Positions 9,330 to 18,488 of a DNA stretch of 64,000 bases are shown here, piece by piece. Numbering within the stretch: position 1 is the first letter of the stretch; every line of letters begins with the position of its first letter. The stretch is from the NCBI GenBank assembly GCA_003605175.1, contig QWDA01000009.1:62001-126000 (forward strand), given 5' to 3'. The stretch comes from Paracoccaceae bacterium (GTDB taxonomy: Bacteria; Pseudomonadota; Alphaproteobacteria; Rhodobacterales; Rhodobacteraceae). The notes beneath the pieces are model-generated. The model was given only the letters and a program-made list of their open reading frames with translations. It was not told the DNA's origin and did no database searches. The position numbers and the translations under genes are program-made.

Positions 9330-10913
9330 ATGACATTGAATCTGATGATGCCCCAGAGCAACGAGTTGAAGCCGCGCATCACCGTGTTCGGTGTGGGCGG
9401 TGCCGGCGGCAATGCCGTGAACAACATGATCGAGAAAGCCCTGGAAGGGGTCGAGTTCGTGGTGGCGAACACCGACGCGCAGGCGCTCGCGCAATCCGCC
9501 GCGTCGAGCCGGATCCAGATGGGTGTCAAGGTGACCGAAGGGCTGGGCGCGGGCGCCCGTCCGGCGGTCGGTGCCGCGGCGGCCGAGGAAACCATCGAGG
9601 AGATCGTCGATCACCTGGCCGGCGCGCATATGTGCTTCATCACCGCCGGGATGGGCGGCGGCACCGGGACGGGCGCCGCGCCGATCATCGCCCAGGCGGC
9701 GCGCGAACTGGGCGTCCTGACGGTCGGCGTGGTCACCAAGCCGTTCCAGTTCGAGGGCGCCAAGCGGATGCGCCAGGCCGAGGAGGGCGTGGACGTCCTC
9801 CAGAAAATGGTCGACACGCTGATCATCATTCCGAACCAGAACCTGTTCCGCCTCGCCAACGAGAAGACCACCTTCACCGAGGCCTTCTCGATGGCCGACG
9901 ACGTGCTTTACCAGGGTGTGAAGGGCGTGACCGACCTGATGGTGCGGCCGGGCCTGATCAACCTCGACTTCGCCGACGTGCGCGCGGTGATGGACGAGAT
10001 GGGCAAGGCGATGATGGGCACCGGCGAGGGCAGCGGCGAGGATCGGGCGATCCAGGCCGCCGAGAAGGCGATCGCCAACCCGCTTCTCGACGAGATCAGC
10101 CTCAAGGGCGCCAAGGGCGTTCTCATCAATATCACCGGCGGCACCGATCTCACGCTGTTCGAACTCGACGAGGCCGCGAACCGGATCCGCGAGGAAGTGG
10201 ACCCGGATGCGAACATCATCGTCGGCTCGACGCTCGATCCGGAAATGGAAGGCGCGATGCGCGTGAGCGTGGTGGCGACCGGCATCGATGCCGAGGTTGG
10301 CGCGACCGAAGTGCCGGTCCCGCGCCGCAAGCTCTCGCAGCCGCTCACCCAGCATGTCGAGGTCGAGGAAGAGGTCGCCGCCGAGCCGGAGCCCGAGCCG
10401 GCCGCGCCGCCCGTGGCGCAAGCCGAGGAGCCTTCGCTGTTCACCCGCGAGGAGCCGGCACCGGTCGAGGAACCCGGTCTGTTCCGCTCCGAACGGACGC
10501 AGTACGAGCGCCGCGACGACGATCTGCCGCAGCAGGCCTATCGCCCGGAACCGGCCCCCGCGCCGCGGGCCGAAGCGCCCCGGAGCGAGCCGGCGCGGGC
10601 CGGCGGTGCGCCCTCGGCCGAGGCGATGGCCCGGCTGCAGGCGGCGGTGCGCCAGGACCCCGAGCATCATCAACGCGCGGAGATGGCCGCGCCGCAACGG
10701 CAGGCACCGGTGGGTCAGGGCGGCGACAAGGGCCGTTTCGGGATCAACACGCTGATCAACCGGATGACCGGCCATGGGGCGGAACAGCAGGACCGGCCCG
10801 CCACCCAGGTGCGCCGGCAGCCTCCGGTACAGGCCGAGCCGGACGTTCCGGCGCGCGTCGAAGAGGACGAGCGGATCGAGATTCCGGCCTTCCTCCGGCG
10901 CCAGGCGAACTGA
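9330..10913 (+). CDS. ftsZ: Cell division protein FtsZ
   Basis: FtsZ is the tubulin-like GTPase forming the Z ring. The 527-aa product has '[18 protein letters not shown]' near the N-terminus, the tubulin signature [10 protein letters not shown] at residues ~108-117, and '[11 protein letters not shown]' (T7-loop region). Residues ~330-510 form a long, acidic, Pro/Ala/Gln-rich linker. The end '[12 protein letters not shown]' is the conserved C-terminal peptide that binds FtsA. The length exceeds the E. coli protein because of the linker, as is usual in this group. An intrinsic terminator follows. Confidence 0.97.
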   Translation: MTLNLMMPQSNELKPRITVFGVGGAGGNAVNNMIEKALEGVEFVVANTDAQALAQSAASSRIQMGVKVTEGLGAGARPAVGAAAAEETIEEIVDHLAGAHMCFITAGMGGGTGTGAAPIIAQAARELGVLTVGVVTKPFQFEGAKRMRQAEEGVDVLQKMVDTLIIIPNQNLFRLANEKTTFTEAFSMADDVLYQGVKGVTDLMVRPGLINLDFADVRAVMDEMGKAMMGTGEGSGEDRAIQAAEKAIANPLLDEISLKGAKGVLINITGGTDLTLFELDEAANRIREEVDPDANIIVGSTLDPEMEGAMRVSVVATGIDAEVGATEVPVPRRKLSQPLTQHVEVEEEVAAEPEPEPAAPPVAQAEEPSLFTREEPAPVEEPGLFRSERTQYERRDDDLPQQAYRPEPAPAPRAEAPRSEPARAGGAPSAEAMARLQAAVRQDPEHHQRAEMAAPQRQAPVGQGGDKGRFGINTLINRMTGHGAEQQDRPATQVRRQPPVQAEPDVPARVEEDERIEIPAFLRRQAN

Positions 10914-10936
10914 AGGCCCGTCACAAAACTGAAATG

Positions 10937-10970
10937 AAAGGGTCGGTGTTCGCCGGCCCTTTTTTCTTGT
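10937..10970 (+). terminator. Intrinsic terminator of the ftsZ transcript
   Basis: AAAGGGTCGG pairs with CCGGCCCTTT (one G-T wobble) around a short loop, followed at once by TTTTTTCTTGTTTT. It lies 24 bases after the ftsZ stop and closes the division cluster. Confidence 0.85.
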
Positions 10971-11048
10971 TTTCAGAAGGTTGCAGGTGATTCGGCGGGA
11001 AATCGCCGAGCCGCAGCGAGCATGTTTCAGCAAGTTACAAAGATTGAG

Positions 11049-11076
11049 TTGAGAGGTGGGACCCACCCCCATACTT
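11049..11076 (+). promoter_or_regulatory. Putative lpxC promoter with internal dyad
   Basis: TTGAGA at 11049-11054 and CATACT at 11070-11075 could be -35 and -10 boxes with a short 15-base spacer. The spacer holds a perfect 13-base dyad, GGTGGG-A-CCCACC (11055-11067), that could be an operator. It lies about 40 bases before the lpxC start. No binding protein is identified. Confidence 0.3.
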
Positions 11077-11116
11077 CGCAGTTGTCGAGCAAACAGAACC
11101 ATTCACAGGTCACACC

Positions 11117-12043
11117 GTGCAAACGACTCTGAAATCAGCGATCTCCTTTTCGGGGGTGGGTCTCCATACCGGCCGTCGCAGCCGGGTCGTTCTGCGCCCG
11201 GCTTCGGCCGAGTTCGGGATCTGGTTCCGCCGCCTGGACATCGAACGCCTGGATCCGTTGATCCCGGCGCGCTGGGATGCTGTTCCGGCGGCCGAGCTCT
11301 GCACCAAGATCGTCAACGGCGACGGCGTATCGGTCTCGACCATCGAGCACCTGATGGCGGCGATCATGGGGACCGGCATTCACAACCTGCTGGTCGAGAT
11401 CGACGGCCCCGAGGTTCCGATCCTCGACGGCAGTTCCGCGCCCTTCGTGGCAGGCATCCTCAGCCGTGGCCTGCAGAAGCAGGACGCCGAGGTGCGCGCG
11501 CTGCAGATCCTGAAGACCGTCGAGGTCCGGAACGGCGACGCCTTCGCCCGGCTCGAACCGTCGGACGGGCTGGAGATCGATTTCGAGATCGACTTCGCCG
11601 AGGGCGCCATCGGGCATCAGCGCAAATCGCTCGACATGGCGAATGGAAGCTTCGTCCGCGAGCTTTGCGACAGCCGCACCTTCTGCCGGAAATCCGACAT
11701 CGCGGCGATGCGCGCGAACGGGCTCGCCCTGGGCGGTCAGCCCGGAGAGAACGCCATCGTGTTCGACGGCGACCGGGTGTCGAGCCCGGGCGGCCTGCGG
11801 CATCGCGACGAACCCGTGCGCCACAAGATGCTGGATGCCATGGGCGACCTCGCCCTGGCCGGTGCGCCGATCCTCGGCCGCTATACCGGGCACAAGGCGG
11901 GGCACGCGATGACCAACGCGCTCCTGCGGGCGCTGTTCGCCCGGCCGGACGCGTTTCGCATGATTTCCTGCGATGCCGGGATTTCGGCGCGGCTTCCCGG
12001 TGCCGGTCTGACCAGCCACGATCTGGCGGAAATGGCGGCGTGA
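11117..12043 (+). CDS. lpxC: UDP-3-O-acyl-N-acetylglucosamine deacetylase
   Basis: LpxC is the zinc deacetylase that commits UDP-acyl-GlcNAc to lipid A synthesis. The 308-aa protein begins at a GTG (MQTTLKSAISFSGVGLHTGR). Zinc ligands are visible: H78 in 'EHLMAA', H236 and D240 in 'RHKMLDAMGDL'. The general acid H263 lies in 'GHKAGHAMTN'. It stands alone between ftsZ and bamD with its own upstream spacer, the usual order in alphaproteobacteria. Confidence 0.95.
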   Translation: MQTTLKSAISFSGVGLHTGRRSRVVLRPASAEFGIWFRRLDIERLDPLIPARWDAVPAAELCTKIVNGDGVSVSTIEHLMAAIMGTGIHNLLVEIDGPEVPILDGSSAPFVAGILSRGLQKQDAEVRALQILKTVEVRNGDAFARLEPSDGLEIDFEIDFAEGAIGHQRKSLDMANGSFVRELCDSRTFCRKSDIAAMRANGLALGGQPGENAIVFDGDRVSSPGGLRHRDEPVRHKMLDAMGDLALAGAPILGRYTGHKAGHAMTNALLRALFARPDAFRMISCDAGISARLPGAGLTSHDLAEMAA

Positions 12044-12064
12044 GACGCGCCGCCAAATAGCGTT

Positions 12065-12091
12065 TTGCTGCCCAATCTTCTGTGCTAGACC
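12065..12091 (+). promoter_or_regulatory. Putative bamD promoter
   Basis: TTGCTGC-N12-GCTAGACC fits the housekeeping sigma consensus described for Caulobacter (TTGACGS-N10-14-GCTANAWC). It lies 38 bases before the bamD GTG and just after lpxC. Confidence 0.5.
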
Positions 12092-12128
12092 GACCGGGCG
12101 CTTCGGCGCGGGTTGGGAAGAAAACGGT

Positions 12129-12971
12129 GTGCGCGTGCGAAAACTTGGCCTGTCCGGACTGGCACTTGCGGGAGCGCTCGCGCTGGCGGGTTGCGGTGGA
12201 AAGGGCTTCGCCACCCGCGAGCAGCCGCTCGAAACGTTCTCGGCGCAGGAGATCTACCGGCAGGCCGAGATCCAGCTGAACGCGAAGGATTACAGCGAGG
12301 CGGCGCATAATTTCGGCGAGGTGGAGCGGCTCTATCCCTATTCGGAATGGGCCAAGCGCGCCCTGATCATGCAGGCCTTCGCCTATCACCGCGACCGTGA
12401 CTACGAGTCGAGCCGGGCCGCCGCGCAGCGCTATATCGACTTCTACCCGGCCGACGAGGACGCGGCCTATGCGCAATACCTGATGGCGCTGAGCTATTAC
12501 GACCAGATCGACGACGTGGGCCGCGACCAGGGCCTGACCTTCCAGGCGCTCCAGTCGCTGCGGACCGTCATCGAGCGCTATCCCGACAGCGAATATGCGC
12601 GCTCGGCGATCCTGAAATTCGACCTCGCCTTCGATCATCTCGCGGCGAAGGAGATGGAGATCGGCCGATATTACCTGAAGCGCGGGCATTACATGGCGGC
12701 GGCGAACCGCTTCCGCGTGGTGGTCGAGGATTTCCAGACCACGACGCAGACGCCCGAGGCGCTGCACCGGCTGGTGGAATGCTATCTCGCGCTGGGTCTC
12801 ACCGACGAGGCGCAGAGCGCGGGCGCGATCCTGGGCCACAACTTCCGTTCGACGGCCTGGTACGAGGACAGCTTCGCGCTGCTGACCGGGCAGGGGCTGG
12901 AACCGAAGGCGCGTGGCGACGGATGGCTCGCTTCGCTCTACCGGCAGACGGTCAAGGGCGAGTGGCTCTGA
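12129..12971 (+). CDS. bamD: Outer membrane assembly lipoprotein BamD
   Basis: BamD is the essential lipoprotein of the BAM complex that inserts beta-barrels into the outer membrane. The 280-aa precursor has a basic start (MRVRKLG), a hydrophobic stretch and lipobox LALAGC with the lipidated Cys at residue 22. Tetratricopeptide-like helices follow ('AKDYSEAAHNFGEVERLYPY', 'YESSRAAAQRYIDFYPADEDA', 'LQSLRTVIERYPDSEYA'), the normal BamD pattern. The start is the GTG at 12129; a second GTG two codons on is possible. recN follows after 20 bases. Confidence 0.92.
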   Translation: MRVRKLGLSGLALAGALALAGCGGKGFATREQPLETFSAQEIYRQAEIQLNAKDYSEAAHNFGEVERLYPYSEWAKRALIMQAFAYHRDRDYESSRAAAQRYIDFYPADEDAAYAQYLMALSYYDQIDDVGRDQGLTFQALQSLRTVIERYPDSEYARSAILKFDLAFDHLAAKEMEIGRYYLKRGHYMAAANRFRVVVEDFQTTTQTPEALHRLVECYLALGLTDEAQSAGAILGHNFRSTAWYEDSFALLTGQGLEPKARGDGWLASLYRQTVKGEWL

Positions 12972-12991
12972 TCCCGGGCGGGGTGTGACCG

Positions 12992-14650
12992 GTGCTGCGC
13001 ACGCTTGAAATCCGTGATCTTCTGATCATCGACAGGCTGGAGCTGGAGTTCCGGCCCGGGCTGAACGTTCTGACCGGCGAGACCGGGGCCGGGAAGTCGA
13101 TCCTGCTCGATGCGCTGGGATTCGTGCTCGGCTGGCGCGGGCGCGCCGAGCTGGTGCGGGCTGGCGCCGAGCAGGGCGAGGTCGTGGCGGTGTTCGACCT
13201 GCCGGATGGGCATCCCGCGCGGTCGGTGCTGGAGGAGGCCGGGTTTCCGGCGGAGGAGGAGCTGATCCTGCGCCGGGTCAACTCCGCCGATGGCCGGAAG
13301 ACGGCCTATGTCAATGACCGGCGGAGCACGGGCGAGGTCTTGCGGGCGCTGTCGGATTGCCTGGTCGAGCTGCACGGGCAGCAGGACGACCGCGGGCTTC
13401 TGAACCCGCGGGTTCACCGGGCGCTGCTTGACGAGTTCGGCGGGTTGCAGGGGCAGGTGGCCGAGATCCGTCGCGCCTGGCGGGCGGTGTCGGCCGCGCG
13501 CAAGGCAGAGGCTTCGGCACGGGAGCGGATCGCGGCGCTGCGGGAGGAGGAGGGGTTTCTCCGCCATGCGGTGGGTGAACTGGATGCGCTGGCGCCGGAG
13601 CCGGGCGAGGACGCGGTACTCGACACGCGGCGGCGGTTGATGCAGGGCGCGGAGCGGATTCGCGAAGATGTGGCACGGGCGGCCGGAGCGCTGGGGCCGG
13701 AGGGCGCGGAGGGGCTGTTGGGCGATGCCGGGCGCTGGCTCGAAGGGGTGGCGGACAAGGCGGAGGGCGCGCTCGACACGGCGATCGCGGCGATCTCGCG
13801 GGCGCTGATCGAGCTGGGCGAGGCGCAGGATCTGGTCGACCGGGCGGCGGAGCGGCTCGAATTCGATCCCGGCGAGTTGGAGCGCGTGGAGGAGCGGCTG
13901 TTCGGGATCCGGGCGCTTGCCCGCAAGCACGGTGTTGCGCCGGACGATCTGGGCGCGGAGGCCGAAAGGCTGCGCGAGCGCCTCGAGGCGCTCGACCGTG
14001 GTTCGGGGGACCTTCAGGCGCTGGAAAGGGCGGTCGCCGAGGCCGAAGCGGCATTCGACCGGGCGGCGAAAGCCCTGTCTTCGGCCCGGGCCGGGGCGGC
14101 GGGGCGGCTCGATGCGGCGATGGCGCGCGAGTTGGCGCCGTTGAAGATGGAGCGCGCGGTGTTCCGGGTCGATGTGGAGCCGGGCGAGCCTGGGCCCGAG
14201 GGGTGCGACGCGGTGACATTCACGGTGGCGACCAACCCGGGTGCGCCCGCCGGGCCGCTTTCGAAGATCGCGTCGGGGGGCGAGCTGTCGCGGTTTCTTC
14301 TGGCGCTCAAGGTCTGTCTGACCGCGGAGGCCCGGGGTCTGACGCTGATCTTCGACGAGATCGACCGGGGTATCGGCGGTGCGACGGCGGATGCCGTAGG
14401 GCGCCGACTGGCCGCGCTGGCGGCCGCGGATGGGGCGCAGGTTCTGGTGGTGACCCATTCGCCGCAGGTCGCGGCGCTTGGCGGGCATCACTGGCGGGTC
14501 GAAAAGGCGGTGGAGGCGGGCGTCACCCTGAGCCGGGTGATGCCGCTGGACGAGGCGGAGCGGGTTGACGAGATCGCCCGGATGCTGGCGGGCGACACTG
14601 TCACCGACGAGGCGCGGGGCGCGGCGCGGGCGCTGCTGGCTTCGGCCTGA
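12992..14650 (+). CDS. recN: DNA repair protein RecN
   Basis: RecN is an SMC-like ATPase that acts early in double-strand-break repair. The 552-aa product has Walker A 'GETGAGKSILLDALGF' near residue 30, a central Glu/Arg/Ala-rich coiled coil (residues ~150-370), the ABC signature 'SGGELSRFLLALK' and Walker B 'LIFDEIDRGIGGATADAVG'. It starts at a GTG, like several neighbours. It is the last + strand housekeeping gene before the polysaccharide island; manC converges on it with only two bases between stops. Confidence 0.95.
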   Translation: MLRTLEIRDLLIIDRLELEFRPGLNVLTGETGAGKSILLDALGFVLGWRGRAELVRAGAEQGEVVAVFDLPDGHPARSVLEEAGFPAEEELILRRVNSADGRKTAYVNDRRSTGEVLRALSDCLVELHGQQDDRGLLNPRVHRALLDEFGGLQGQVAEIRRAWRAVSAARKAEASARERIAALREEEGFLRHAVGELDALAPEPGEDAVLDTRRRLMQGAERIREDVARAAGALGPEGAEGLLGDAGRWLEGVADKAEGALDTAIAAISRALIELGEAQDLVDRAAERLEFDPGELERVEERLFGIRALARKHGVAPDDLGAEAERLRERLEALDRGSGDLQALERAVAEAEAAFDRAAKALSSARAGAAGRLDAAMARELAPLKMERAVFRVDVEPGEPGPEGCDAVTFTVATNPGAPAGPLSKIASGGELSRFLLALKVCLTAEARGLTLIFDEIDRGIGGATADAVGRRLAALAAADGAQVLVVTHSPQVAALGGHHWRVEKAVEAGVTLSRVMPLDEAERVDEIARMLAGDTVTDEARGAARALLASA

Positions 14651-14652
14651 GC

Positions 14653-16092
14653 CTATTTCCGGGCGTAGACATCTTCGTAGCGGATGATGTCGTCCTCGCC
14701 GAGATAGGAGCCCGTCTGCACCTCGATGAGCACCATCGGCACCTTGCCCGGGTTCTCCATCCGGTGGACGGCGCCGAGCGGAATGTAGACGGACTGGTTT
14801 TCGGTCAAGAGCTTGACCTGGTCATCGACGGTGACCTTGGCGGTGCCTGCCACCACGATCCAGTGTTCGGCGCGGTGATGGTGGCTTTGCAGGCTGAGCG
14901 CGGCGCCCGGGTTGACGACGATGCGCTTGACCTGGAACCGGTCGCCGACGACGAGGCTTTCGAACCAGCCCCAGGGGCGGTGGTCGCGGGCCGACTGGAC
15001 GGCGGTGGGCGCGCCCTTCCGCTTCAGGGCGGCGACGACGTCCTTGACCCTCTGGGATTCGGACCGGGGCGCGACGAGGACGGCGTCGGGCATCGCGATG
15101 GCGACGATGTCGGTGAGACCGATGCCGACCAGTTCGGGACCGTCGGGTTCGGAGCGCAGGAGCGAGCCCTTGCAGTCGATCGCGGTGGCGGCGCCCTGGG
15201 CGACATTGCCGGCGCCGTCCGGGCCGGCCTCCTGCCAGACGGCTTCCCAGCCGCCGAGATCAGACCAGCCGCCGCGATAGGGCATCGCCAGGAGGCCGGT
15301 GGATTTCTCCATGATCGCGTAGTCGACCGAGATGTCGGGCGCCGACGCCCAGGGTTTGGGCGCGAGCCGGCAGAACCCGAGATCGGCCTCCGCCTCGAAG
15401 ACCGAGGCTTCGACCGGACCGACGACTTCGGGCGCCAGCGTCTTGAACGCCTCGACGGCCGTCGCGGCGCGCATGAGGAACAGGCCGGCGTTCCAGAGAT
15501 AGGTGCCGGCGGACAGCATGCGCTCGGCATCGGCGGGCTCGGGCTTTTCGACGAAGCGGGCCAGGGGTTGCGGCGTGTCCGCTGCCGGGTTCGCCCCGGG
15601 TTCCAGTTCGAGCCAGCCATAGCCGGTTTCCGCGCGGCTCGGCGCGATGCCGAACAGGACGATGGCGCCGTCCTGCGCGGCGGGCGCCGCGGCGTGGACG
15701 GAGGCGCGGAAGCCTTCGGGGTCGTTGAAGACATGATCGGATGGGGCGACCAGCATCAGGGCATCGGGATCCTTGGCGGCGAGCCAGAGCGCGGCGGCGA
15801 GGATCGCCGGGGCGGTGTTGCGCCCCTCGGGCTCGATCAGGATGCCGAGCGGGTCGGTTTCGGTGGCGGCGAGTTGCTCGGTCACGATGAAGCGGAACGG
15901 GTCGCCGGTGACGATCAGCGGGGCGCCGAAACCCGCTCCGGAGAGGCGGCGTACCGAGGCCTGGAAGAGGCTCTCCTCGCCCGTCAGCCGCGCGAATTGC
16001 TTGGGGTAGCTCTTGCGCGAAACCGGCCAGAGCCGGGTGCCGGACCCGCCGCAGAGGATCACGGGCGTTATGGGAGAATTCTGGGGCGCCAT
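14653..16092 (-). CDS. manC: Mannose-1-phosphate guanylyltransferase / mannose-6-phosphate isomerase
   Basis: This bifunctional enzyme makes mannose-1-P into GDP-mannose and interconverts fructose-6-P and mannose-6-P. The 479-aa protein has the nucleotidyltransferase signature 'VILCGGSGTRLWPVSRKSYP' at the N-terminus and a C-terminal type II PMI cupin with metal-binding 'SLQSHHHRAEHWIVV'. It is the last gene of the operon gmd-fcl-manC, one base after fcl, so it supplies GDP-mannose to its operon partners and to the AlgD-type dehydrogenase next door. Confidence 0.93.
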   Translation of the reverse strand: MAPQNSPITPVILCGGSGTRLWPVSRKSYPKQFARLTGEESLFQASVRRLSGAGFGAPLIVTGDPFRFIVTEQLAATETDPLGILIEPEGRNTAPAILAAALWLAAKDPDALMLVAPSDHVFNDPEGFRASVHAAAPAAQDGAIVLFGIAPSRAETGYGWLELEPGANPAADTPQPLARFVEKPEPADAERMLSAGTYLWNAGLFLMRAATAVEAFKTLAPEVVGPVEASVFEAEADLGFCRLAPKPWASAPDISVDYAIMEKSTGLLAMPYRGGWSDLGGWEAVWQEAGPDGAGNVAQGAATAIDCKGSLLRSEPDGPELVGIGLTDIVAIAMPDAVLVAPRSESQRVKDVVAALKRKGAPTAVQSARDHRPWGWFESLVVGDRFQVKRIVVNPGAALSLQSHHHRAEHWIVVAGTAKVTVDDQVKLLTENQSVYIPLGAVHRMENPGKVPMVLIEVQTGSYLGEDDIIRYEDVYARK

Positions 16093-16093
16093 G

Positions 16094-17053
16094 TCAGGCC
16101 TCTCTCAAAATGTCCTGGTTCTCGAGGAACCAGGCATAGGTCTCCTCGATACCTGCCTTCAGCGAAATACCGGCACGCCAACCCATAGCCGACAGGCGCG
16201 AGACGTCCATCAGCTTGCGCGGGGTTCCGTCCGGCTTTTCGGGATCGTGAACGATCCGGCCCGTGAAACCGGTAATGTCCGCGATGAGCGCGGCGAGTTC
16301 GGAAATGGAAATGTCTTCGCCGGAGCCCACGTTGATGTGGCTGAGCATGGGCTGGGTATTGGCCGCGTAGGTCGCCTGATCGAGATTCATCACGAAGAGC
16401 GCGGCTTCGGCCATGTCGTCGACATGCAGGAACTCGCGGCGCGGCGTTCCGGTGCCCCAGATGGTCACGGTTTCCCTGCCGTCGCGCGTAGCCTCGTGGA
16501 AGCGGCGGATCAGGCCGGGGAGGACGTGGGAATTCGTCGGGTGGAAGTTGTCGCCGGGGCCGTAGAGGTTGGTCGGCATGACGCTGCGGTAGTCGCGGCC
16601 ATATTGCCGGTTGTAGCTTTCGCAGAGCTTGATGCCGGCGATCTTGGCGATGGCATAGGGCTCGTTGGTGGCTTCGAGCGGGCCGGTGAGGAGCGCGGTT
16701 TCGGCCATCGGCTGCGGCGCTTCGCGCGGATAGATGCAGGAGGAGCCGAGGAACAGGAGCCGGTCCACGCCCGCGAGATGCGCGGCGTGGATCAGGTTGG
16801 CCTCGATCATCAGGTTTTCGTAGAGGAACTCGGCCGGGTAGGTGGCGTTGGCGTGGATCCCGCCGACCTTGGCCGCCGCGACGATCACCGCTTCGGGGCG
16901 GGTGCCGGCAAGGAATGCCGTGACCGCGCGCTGGTCGAGCAGGTCGAGTTCGGCGCGGCTGCGCGTGAGGGTGTTGGCGCCTTCTGACCGCAGACGCCGC
17001 AGGATGGCGGAGCCGACCATGCCCCGATGTCCGGCAACGAAGATGGCGCCCAT
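16094..17053 (-). CDS. fcl: GDP-L-fucose synthase
   Basis: Fcl (WcaG) is the epimerase-reductase that turns GDP-4-keto-6-deoxymannose into GDP-L-fucose with NADPH. The 319-aa SDR-family protein has the N-terminal '[17 protein letters not shown]' dinucleotide fold, '[14 protein letters not shown]' and the catalytic YxxxK in '[15 protein letters not shown]'. It starts three bases after the gmd stop and ends one base before manC. The gene trio gives a complete route from fructose-6-P to GDP-fucose, except for phosphomannomutase, which is not in the window. Confidence 0.93.
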   Translation of the reverse strand: MGAIFVAGHRGMVGSAILRRLRSEGANTLTRSRAELDLLDQRAVTAFLAGTRPEAVIVAAAKVGGIHANATYPAEFLYENLMIEANLIHAAHLAGVDRLLFLGSSCIYPREAPQPMAETALLTGPLEATNEPYAIAKIAGIKLCESYNRQYGRDYRSVMPTNLYGPGDNFHPTNSHVLPGLIRRFHEATRDGRETVTIWGTGTPRREFLHVDDMAEAALFVMNLDQATYAANTQPMLSHINVGSGEDISISELAALIADITGFTGRIVHDPEKPDGTPRKLMDVSRLSAMGWRAGISLKAGIEETYAWFLENQDILREA

Positions 17054-17056
17054 GGC

Positions 17057-18175
17057 TCAGTCCTCCTGCGCGACCGGAGTTTCGTAGCCGTGGAGCTTCA
17101 GGAAGGCGTGGCGGCGGGCGATCTCGAGGTCGCAGGCGACCATCTCGGTGCACATGTCCCGGGCGGTGATCTCGGGGGTCCAGCCGAGCTTTTCGCGGGC
17201 CTTCGTGGGGTCGCCAAGGAGGGTTTCGACCTCGGCAGGGCGGAAGTAGCGGGGGTCGACGCGGAGGACGACCTGGCCCGGCTTCACCGCGGGCGCGGCA
17301 TCCGAAATGACGCGCTCGACCACGGCGGTTTCCTCGACGCCGGACCCCTCGAAGCGGAGCTCGATGCCGAGTTCCCGGGCTGTCCAGATCACGAACTGGC
17401 GGACCGTGTGCTGTTCGCCGGTCGCGATCACGAAATCCTCCGGTTCGTCCTGCTGCAGCATCAGCCACTGCATCCGCACGTAGTCCTTGGCGTGGCCCCA
17501 GTCGCGCAGCGCGTCGAGATTGCCGAGGTAGAGGCAGTCCTCAAGCCCCTGTGCCACGTTCGCGAGGCCGCGGGTGATCTTCCGGGTCACGAAGGTTTCG
17601 CCGCGGCGCGGGCTCTCGTGATTGAAGAGGATGCCGTTGCAGGCATACATTCCGTAGGCTTCCCGGTAGTTTACCGTGATCCAGTAGGCGTATAGCTTGG
17701 CCACGGCATAGGGCGAGCGCGGATGGAATGGCGTGGTTTCCCGCTGCGGGGTTTCCTGGACGAGGCCATAGAGTTCCGAGGTCGAGGCCTGGTAGAAGCG
17801 CGTGGTCTTTTCGAGACCAAGGAAGCGGATCGCCTCGAGCAGGCGGAGGGTGCCGATGCCGTCGGTGTCGGCTGTGTATTCGGGCGCCTGGAAACTGACC
17901 GCGACATGGCTTTGCGCGCCGAGATTGTAGACCTCGTCCGGGCGGGTTTCGGCAATGATCCGCGTGAGGTTGGAGGTGTCGGTCAGATCGCCGTAATGCA
18001 GTTTGAGCCGCTGCCCGGATTGGTGGGGGTCCTGGTAGATATGGTCGATCCGCGGCGTGTTGAGCGAGGACGCACGGCGCTTGATGCCATGGACAAAGTA
18101 GCCATTTTCCAGAAGGAATTCAGCAAGATAGGAGCCATCCTGACCCGTGATTCCGGTGATCAGCGCTGTCTTCAT
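17057..18175 (-). CDS. gmd: GDP-mannose 4,6-dehydratase
   Basis: Gmd dehydrates GDP-mannose to GDP-4-keto-6-deoxymannose, the first step to GDP-fucose (also to GDP-rhamnose or perosamine). The 372-aa product begins [25 protein letters not shown] lies about six bases upstream of the ATG. The catalytic Tyr-Lys pair is in '[20 protein letters not shown]'. The frame stays open upstream but that part has no family resemblance. It is the first gene of its operon and is transcribed divergently from the dehydrogenase gene at 18489. Confidence 0.94.
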   Translation of the reverse strand: MKTALITGITGQDGSYLAEFLLENGYFVHGIKRRASSLNTPRIDHIYQDPHQSGQRLKLHYGDLTDTSNLTRIIAETRPDEVYNLGAQSHVAVSFQAPEYTADTDGIGTLRLLEAIRFLGLEKTTRFYQASTSELYGLVQETPQRETTPFHPRSPYAVAKLYAYWITVNYREAYGMYACNGILFNHESPRRGETFVTRKITRGLANVAQGLEDCLYLGNLDALRDWGHAKDYVRMQWLMLQQDEPEDFVIATGEQHTVRQFVIWTARELGIELRFEGSGVEETAVVERVISDAAPAVKPGQVVLRVDPRYFRPAEVETLLGDPTKAREKLGWTPEITARDMCTEMVACDLEIARRHAFLKLHGYETPVAQED

Positions 18176-18488
18176 GTTCCGTCTCCGGACCGGGTTTTGA
18201 GGGGCGTCGCTGCCTTGAAAACACAGGGGTGTTGTGGCGTCCAGCGTGGAAATACGCGCGCCTGCCGAGCGATGCAGCGCCGCCGCATGGCTTGCGGGCG
18301 CCCAGTGGCCGGGCAGGATCCGCTGTGCCTGGCGCCCAATGATGCAGGCGCAGCACGGATCAATGCGGCATCGGAAACGCGGCGGTCCCGGGGCGGGCGG
18401 GCGGTTGCCTTTTTTGGCACGAGCGCGCAAAGGGGAAGGCGGCGCCGCGGCGCCCGAAGGGATTTCCAGTGGTGAGCGTCGTTATTCC
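18176..18488. other. Divergent intergenic region gmd / GDP-mannose dehydrogenase
   Basis: These 313 bases separate two divergent nucleotide-sugar genes, so promoters for both should be here. I find only the gmd ribosome-binding site. I see no convincing -35/-10 pair, no strong hairpin and no small gene. A sigma-54-like TGGCAC near 18412 has the wrong spacing. Confidence 0.5.

Noticed and set aside
18412-18427. Sigma-54-like TGGCAC...GC element before the dehydrogenase gene
   Set aside because: The GG to GC distance is nine, not ten, bases and the TTGC box is missing.
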